Shown: one piece after another, positions 60,301-64,000 of the stretch
How positions within the stretch are numbered: position 1 is the first letter of the stretch
Layout of the letters: every line of letters starts with the position of its first letter
Assembly (NCBI RefSeq): GCF_001577835.2
Contig: NC_029518.1
Location: 37,463,830 to 37,527,829 of the forward strand
Source of the DNA: Coturnix japonica
Taxonomy: Eukaryota > Chordata > Aves > Galliformes > Phasianidae
Length of the DNA stretch: 64,000 bases
Reading direction: 5' to 3'
Notes under the pieces: generated by a model
Database searches by the model: none
Told to the model about the DNA's origin: nothing
The model's input: the letters and a program-made list of their open reading frames with translations, nothing else
Made by a program: the position numbers and the translations under genes

Positions 60301-62203
60301 CACACAGGTAGGTGTCCAGGCGGGTCTTGAATATCTCCAGAGAAGGAGACTCCACCACCTCCCTGGGCAGCCTGTTCCAGTGCTCCGTCACCCTCACCGT
60401 AAAGAAGTTCTTGCGCACATTTGTGCGGAACTTCCTATGCTGAAGTTTCAGCCCATTACCCCTAATCCTGTCCCCACGCACTACTGAAAAGAGACCAGCC
60501 TCACCACTATGGACCCCACACCTCTGGTATTTATAGACCTGGATCAAAGAATGCAGCAGCTTGTCCTCCTTTGAGGCTCACTGCTGTTCTGATGCCTTTC
60601 TCCATGTTGTGACATCACAAGGCATGCCCCCACAGTGTCTCAGAGTTCAGCTGCTCTATTTGCAAGTTCTCTTGGCATAAAAAAGAGATCTTTGTTTCCT
60701 GTTAGTGGTGTTCTTGAGAAACAAAAGCACCTTCCTGCATCTTCCTCCATGCTGGGAAGACATTGGCAGAGGTGTGTGCAGATGTGAAGGGACCACTCTT
60801 CTTGTCCCCTGCCTGCTGGTGCTGCTGTAATTCAGGATGAAAGTATCAGCGCCTGCTGTCTTCCTCCCCTAGAAACGCAATTTCAGCTCGGGAGATGGGT
60901 AACACGCAAACCACTTGCACTGACTCTTGCTGAGTCACTAGCTGTCTCCAGGGAGGTCTGTGGCAGGAGCATTAGTTCACAGGCATAGGAGTTGCATAAT
61001 TCTTGTGAAGGAGTCAAGTGTTTTTGCCATGGAGCCATTCTGGAAAGAAGGGTAGAGACTGCAGCAGTCTTCTCAACACAGATTAGAAAGTCATGCTTGC
61101 TTTGGAGAAAACATGCCTCTTCTCGTTGGCAAAAAATACAGCCTCAGTGGATTAAGCTAGGGCCTCCATCAACACATACACCTGAATGAGTTCCCAGCAT
61201 GTGGGGATTTTAGAGCACTCTGACTAAGGGAGATTGTTTTTTTCTGCTGCATACAGGTGTTTGAACTTTCCATAGAGCTGGAGATAGAACGGCAAAAGTC
61301 ACTGCAGCTAGAAATGACAACTCAGGCGCTGCAAGACCTGGTTGACCAATATCGCCCTCAGGCCACTGCAGCGGGCTGTAGCCCATTCTCACAGAATGGG
61401 GGGTGGCACGAAGAAAGAGCTCCAAAAGAAATGGGGCAAAAGCAAGAGCCCAGCCTCTTTGTGCCGGTAACCTGATGTGCTCTTTCTGTCTCTATCCACA
61501 CCACATTGATTTGTTGCTGTGCTCATTGCTTTTAGGTATTTTCTGTTAGATGTTTAATTCTCATTGTTAGTACAGTGCCTCTGGCTTCCTTGTAGGGAAG
61601 CTGGGCAGCTGAAGAGAGATGTGTGAAATTGCCTCTGCGTGTGTCATGTGATCTTGGTGCATAAGAAGTATGCAGCCTTTTCCTCATCCCCTTCCATATA
61701 CAGATGGAGGTGGCTTAATACTAACTTTCATGGAAAAAAAAAGCAGAAGGAGCAGGTGTGTTTCTTTATGAGGTAAAAATAAAGCAAAGACGTTCAGTCA
61801 TTTCTGACTTCTCTCATGAGTCTTGATGGTAGGGAGGAAGCATGGTTCCTTCACTGAGCAGGGCTATCTTGTTTCCATTGGATATGGGAACTGGCTGCAA
61901 GGGCACACAGAGGTGACACGGTCTGTCTCTTCCTGTTTCATCAAGTTGCATTGTCTTCTGATGCAGGCAGCCTCTCAGAGAAGGCTAGAGGAGATCAATG
62001 CTGAAGAAGCAATGTTTAGAAAGCAGCAGAGACAGAGAATTGCAGCTCTTATATCAGAAATGGAGGGAGCCCAAAGCATGCATCAGGAGAGCTTGTGGCA
62101 AAAAGCACACTGGAAAGCAGAACTAGACCTGTCAGAAAAACTGTTCCTCATGGGTGAGGACATTAGAAAAAGCCTTGCTTCTTCTAATAAATCTTCTAAA
62201 TAA
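57297..62203 (+). CDS. Compact ANKRD26/CCDC144-like coiled-coil protein, seven-exon model
   Basis: Joining 57297-57343, 57845-57923, 58041-58574, 58925-59077, 59525-59830, 61257-61466 and 61967-62203 gives an open frame of about 521 codons ending in TAA. If the alternative acceptor at 58016 is used, exon 3 begins at 58017 and the product is 529 codons. The start ATG is preceded three codons upstream by an in-frame TGA. Exon 3 contains REKT.(x)LE and LAQLQSENLLLRQQLEDVQ (residues 195-213). Exon 4 contains QLQQELAEA and exon 7 contains AASQRRLEE...RIAALISEME. These are collinear with coiled-coil stretches in the C-terminal half of ANKRD26 and its CCDC144/POTE relatives, as I remember them. The ankyrin-repeat half is absent, and the whole is about a third of ANKRD26 length. 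Mammalian ANKRD26 acts at centriole distal appendages, but whether this protein shares that role is unknown. The first 42 residues are basic then acidic and match nothing I recognise. The weak points are the exon 3 donor and the unknown transcript ends. Confidence 0.72.
57845..57923 (+). CDS. ANKRD26-like gene, exon 2
   Basis: The acceptor is TTTTCCAG at 57837-57844. The exon completes the split Arg codon and continues CSACVHPMDTEQESVGESPL to KVKQ, ending at CAG|GTGACG. Length is 79 bases, moving the frame from phase 2 to phase 0. The peptide has two Cys and is otherwise polar and acidic; no domain is recognised. Confidence 0.6.
58041..58574 (+). CDS. ANKRD26-like gene, exon 3 (repeat linker plus coiled coil)
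   Basis: Two acceptors are in frame: CTTTACAG ending at 58016 and TTTGAACAG ending at 58040. Using the first adds eight residues (FVFVNFEQ). The exon opens with two 16-residue repeats (TDGVSAATSAPL...), then a long charged heptad-rich region (from VEQRLKRQLELW onward) ending in LAQLQSENLLLRQQLEDVQ. The last segment closely follows the ANKRD26 coiled coil. The donor is taken as GCA|GTGAGC at 58575: its intron side is good but its exon side is poor. Reading through would meet an in-frame TAG about ten codons later. A second GT at 58616 lies beyond that stop. Confidence 0.68.
58053..58148 (+). repeat. 48-bp coding tandem repeat in exon 3 (two units)
   Basis: The units 58053-58100 and 58101-58148 both encode TDGV(S/A)AATSAPL followed by a four-residue variable end. 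Most of the differences lie in the last third. This is a short in-frame minisatellite giving an Ala/Thr/Ser-rich linker before the coiled coil. Confidence 0.85.
58925..59077 (+). CDS. ANKRD26-like gene, exon 4
   Basis: The acceptor is TTTCTCTAG ending at 58924 and the donor AAG|GTATGC at 59078. The exon has 153 bases, is phase 0 at both ends, and codes for 51 residues starting RTVGQLQQELAEA and ending LQEDLVKANSK. It resembles the QLQQELADTLKKQSMSEASL region of ANKRD26. Its 3' half (KQQIAEASLKTS...ANSK) is echoed in the 3' half of exon 5. Confidence 0.78.
59170..59491 (-). mobile_element. Solo LTR of an endogenous retrovirus-like element
   Basis: The 322-bp element begins TG and ends CA on the plus strand and is bounded by the 5-bp direct repeat CATAG (59165-59169 and 59492-59496). 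Read on the minus strand it has a TATATAAG box near 59288 and AATAAA at 59266-59261, in the right order for an LTR. No internal viral sequence is present, so it is a solo LTR. The 5-bp duplication suits ERVL-type or similar elements, but the family is not identified. The clean target duplication suggests a moderate to young age. It makes up most of intron 4. Confidence 0.75.
59525..59830 (+). CDS. ANKRD26-like gene, exon 5
   Basis: The acceptor is CTGCATACAG ending at 59524 and the donor AAG|GTATGC at 59831. The exon has 306 bases, phase 0/0, and 102 residues of coiled coil. It starts VHDLSEQLEVEHAKSLL, like the start of exon 6. Its end (RKQSMSEKSLKLSEDY...FDRANAK) is like the end of exon 4 and even closer to the ANKRD26 KQSMSEASLE motif. 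It therefore looks like an end-of-exon-4 unit joined to a start-of-exon-6 unit. Confidence 0.8.
60211..60545 (-). mobile_element. CR1 LINE 3' end (well preserved) in intron 5
   Basis: On the minus strand this reads as the end of CR1 ORF2 (VRVTEHWNRLPREVVESPS, then LEIFKTRLD), a stop, and the CR1 3' UTR ending in AATTCTGTGATTCTGTGATTC. About 85 codons remain open with no break, the longest intact CR1 reading frame in the window, pointing to a relatively young copy. It is 5' truncated, as most CR1 copies are. It is antisense to the host gene. Confidence 0.92.
61257..61466 (+). CDS. ANKRD26-like gene, exon 6
   Basis: The acceptor is CTGCATACAG ending at 61256, nearly identical to that of exon 5, and the donor is CCG|GTAACC at 61467. 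The exon has 210 bases, phase 0/0, and 70 residues. It begins VFELSIELEIERQKSLQLEM, parallel to the start of exon 5, and then changes to a Gly/Gln-rich, less helical stretch (ATAAGCSPFSQNGGWHEE...). The donor is weaker than those of exons 4 and 5, so the true 3' edge could differ. Confidence 0.68.
61967..62203 (+). CDS. ANKRD26-like gene, exon 7 (C-terminus)
   Basis: The acceptor is TCTTCTGATGCAG ending at 61966. The exon codes for 78 residues and a TAA stop at 62201-62203. AASQRRLEEINAEEA, RIAALISEMEGAQS and the terminal RKSLASSNKSSK run parallel to the ANKRD26 segment AASQENLEQ...RIKDLESELSK...RKSLSSKLTK, which belongs to the conserved C-terminal region of the family. ANKRD26 itself continues for well over 100 residues beyond this point, so this protein stops early relative to the family. 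A GTAAGA donor-like site lies just after the stop (62208). Confidence 0.78.
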   Translation, partial: AASQRRLEEINAEEAMFRKQQRQRIAALISEMEGAQSMHQESLWQKAHWKAELDLSEKLFLMGEDIRKSLASSNKSSK

Positions 62204-62280
62204 ATAGGTAAGAGCCAATCTTTTGTTCCTTTTCTTGGTCGTGGTGGTGGCTGTTGTCATTTGGTTGGTTGGTTGGCTTT
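62186..62280 (+). terminator. Putative poly(A) signals and GT-rich downstream element
   Basis: AATAAA occurs at 62186-62191, within the last codons, and at 62199-62204, overlapping the TAA stop. A T/GT-rich stretch with CTTTTGTTCC, GGTCGTGGTGGTGG and a (TTGG)n run follows at about 62218-62277. Hexamer plus GT-rich element at this spacing is the usual vertebrate cleavage/polyadenylation layout. It predicts cleavage around 62215-62230 and a 3' UTR of only tens of bases. The alternative is splicing from GTAAGA at 62208 to a 3' UTR exon near 62519. Confidence 0.5.
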
Positions 62281-63307
62281 CTCTCAAATAATAGAATATT
62301 CCTCTTCTTGTCATGGTTGTTCCATCCAACAGCCGTGTCTTGGTTCCAGTCCACATGATGGATGCCCATTCAAGGCAGAATACTCCTCACAAGAGTATAC
62401 TTTGATCCCTCCTGTTCCTGAGGACTGTTTTCCCTTTCTGATTTTGAAGTTAGAGAAAAAAATATAGTTCTCATGTAAGAATTAGTAGCCTTCTCCTCTT
62501 TCCTTACCCATTGTAGAAAAGAAGAATTACTACTATGAGACAGAAATAATCCTTGCAGCCTTGGTCATGACAGTGCCTCTTCAGTTTGATTTTTCACTGG
62601 AAAGAGAGAAACAGTCCTGTGTTCTTACTACCTTGTGGGAAAAGTCCTATAAGTACAGCACCGTTTGGAAGCATGAGAAGCAGAGCATCTGGCTAACCAA
62701 CTCAGATGCCTACTTCCCTAAATCTATGACCCAGTTAGCCTGGAGAACAGCCCTGTGACAATGTGAACAGCAGTTCTCACACCCTTCTGCCCTTTTTGTA
62801 AAGCTAATGAGAGGCCAACAGAAGCCAAGGACAAAGGTCTCAGTATGACCCACAAAGTATTTCTCCATCACAAGGCCAATGACTCAGGGCAACATCAACA
62901 GAAAACAGAGAAGAGGACCTATAAGCAGCTTTACTTTCTGTTCTTCAGTGGACAGGTCTTTCAGAGATGGGATTATTCCCCATGTGTAGGCTGTCAGATT
63001 TCCTCTGCCACCTTCAGAAAGCCTATTTATAACAGTTGGTGAAAGGGGTTTACTCATTTTTAAGCCACAACCCTCCATGCTGAGGGTTCAGGGTTTTACC
63101 TGAAAGATGCAGTCTCGTTTCAGGGTCCAAAACCTCATTTTTAGGATAATTGATGATTCCTTAGTTTTAGTAATTACTTTCTTGGTTACTGGTTGTTCTG
63201 ATTTTAGTCTCAGCCATGTTCCCATTAAAACTTTTCTTGGAGAATGAGGCTGAGCATAGCTCCTCTCCTTGGTGGCTACTTTTGACAGTGTGTTTCTTAC
63301 TCCTCAT
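62281..63307. other. Downstream flank of the ANKRD26-like gene
   Basis: Unique AT-rich sequence. A possible acceptor (CCATTGTAG ending near 62518) begins an open stretch to 62758 that could be a 3' UTR exon if the donor at 62208 is used. No AATAAA was found before the CR1 fragment; an ATTAAA occurs near 63224. Confidence 0.35.
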
Positions 63308-63460
63308 GACATTCAACAAAGCCAAGTACAAGCTCTTGCATGTGGGTTGCAGGATCCCTCAACAATACAAGATGAGGGATGGAAGGATAGGGGACAGCTC
63401 TGCCAAAAAGGATTTGGGGTACTGGTAGATGGCAAGCTGGACATGAGCCAGCAATGTTCA
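63308..63460 (+). mobile_element. CR1 LINE fragment, internal ORF2
   Basis: ACATTCAACAAAGCCAAGTA, AAGGATTTGGGGTACTGGTA and ATGAGCCAGCAATGTTCACA are plus-strand CR1 ORF2 phrases. It is the only sense-oriented CR1 piece in the window. It ends next to a TA-rich microsatellite. Confidence 0.85.
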
Positions 63461-63499
63461 CAGAACATTGCATGTATTCACAGAACATGTACATATACA

Positions 63500-63526
63500 C
63501 AGAATATGTATATATGTGTATATATA

Positions 63527-63575
<49 letters not shown>

Positions 63576-63695
63576 TTATATATATTTATTTTATATATAT
63601 TGTTTATTTATTTATTATGATATATAAATATAAATATAAATATAAATACATATACATATTTACGCACACATATATATACATATATACACACAGGA
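63500..63695. repeat. TA/TATAAA-rich microsatellite region
   Basis: (TA)n, TATTTA, AAATAT and (AC/AT)n segments run together for about 200 bases next to the plus-strand CR1 fragment. Confidence 0.92.
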
Positions 63696-64000
63696 CTGTG
63701 TATAGGTTCCATCTGCAATACTCCTCTATCACTTGCGGGAGAAAGTTATCAGTGCATTCCAGGAACCTCTTGAATCTCTTATCCAGAGGTTCTGTTGCCC
63801 CTCCAACAACAATTGCAAATGTTTGTTCGAGGTAATTACTTTGCTACACTAGGACAGCAAATGTAGAATTTCCATTCAGTGTTATAATTCTCCCTTCTTT
63901 TCAAAGCTTCCCTTAGATACCTGCCACCTTCCTAACTCCACATCTAACATCATCATTCATTGCAGAACTCATAACCTAATGTTATTGTCTCAGTGAACTA

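Noticed and set aside
63269-63835. 188-codon plus-strand frame rich in Tyr/Ile
   Set aside because: It reads through a CR1 fragment and a TA microsatellite.
1-64000. Bacterial-type systems, CRISPR arrays, tRNA or rRNA genes
   Set aside because: None found. The sequence is clearly avian nuclear DNA with introns, CR1 and a CpG island.

Overview
This is vertebrate nuclear DNA, almost certainly from a bird. It is AT-rich, with one sharp CpG island, spliced genes, and several fragments of the CR1 LINE whose 3' ends carry the avian 8-bp (ATTCTRTG)n tail. A mariner fragment at 15.3 kb resembles the Galluhop/Mariner1 family known from galliform birds, so a galliform is plausible but not proven. No rRNA, tRNA, CRISPR or bacterial-type feature was seen.

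Layout. Positions 1-34140 are read as intron 1 of a minus-strand gene. Its first coding exon (34141-34215) lies in a CpG island (about 33.86-35.04 kb). That exon encodes a signal peptide ending in PAQKLSALT, which matches the start of SMOC2, a secreted modular calcium-binding matricellular protein. No other SMOC2 exon was recognised, so the rest of the gene should lie left of the window. The intron holds old CR1 pieces, mariner remnants, many A/T and purine microsatellites, a perfect 37-bp palindrome and a G17 run. Positions 35.04-57.2 kb are intergenic, with CR1 fragments, a roughly 290-bp (GGAAG)n tract, a 30-bp direct repeat and a possible LTR fossil.

The most interesting locus is at 57.3-62.2 kb on the plus strand. 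A seven-exon gene can be assembled with a reading frame open throughout, coding for about 521 residues. Exons 3-7 resemble the C-terminal coiled-coil half of the ANKRD26/CCDC144/POTE family. No ankyrin repeats are present and the N-terminus is new. Every intron after exon 2 is phase 0. Exons 4, 5 and 6 share matching junctions, which suggests internal exon duplication. Two poly(A) hexamers overlap the end of the reading frame, followed by a GT-rich stretch, so the 3' UTR may be very short. A solo LTR with 5-bp target duplications sits in intron 4 and a well-preserved CR1 end in intron 5.

The two genes are arranged head to head, about 23 kb apart, and nothing in the sequence ties their functions together. 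In human the neighbour upstream of SMOC2 is DACT2, so the compact ANKRD26-like gene may be a lineage-specific arrival. All functional statements rest on remembered family sequences, not on a search.
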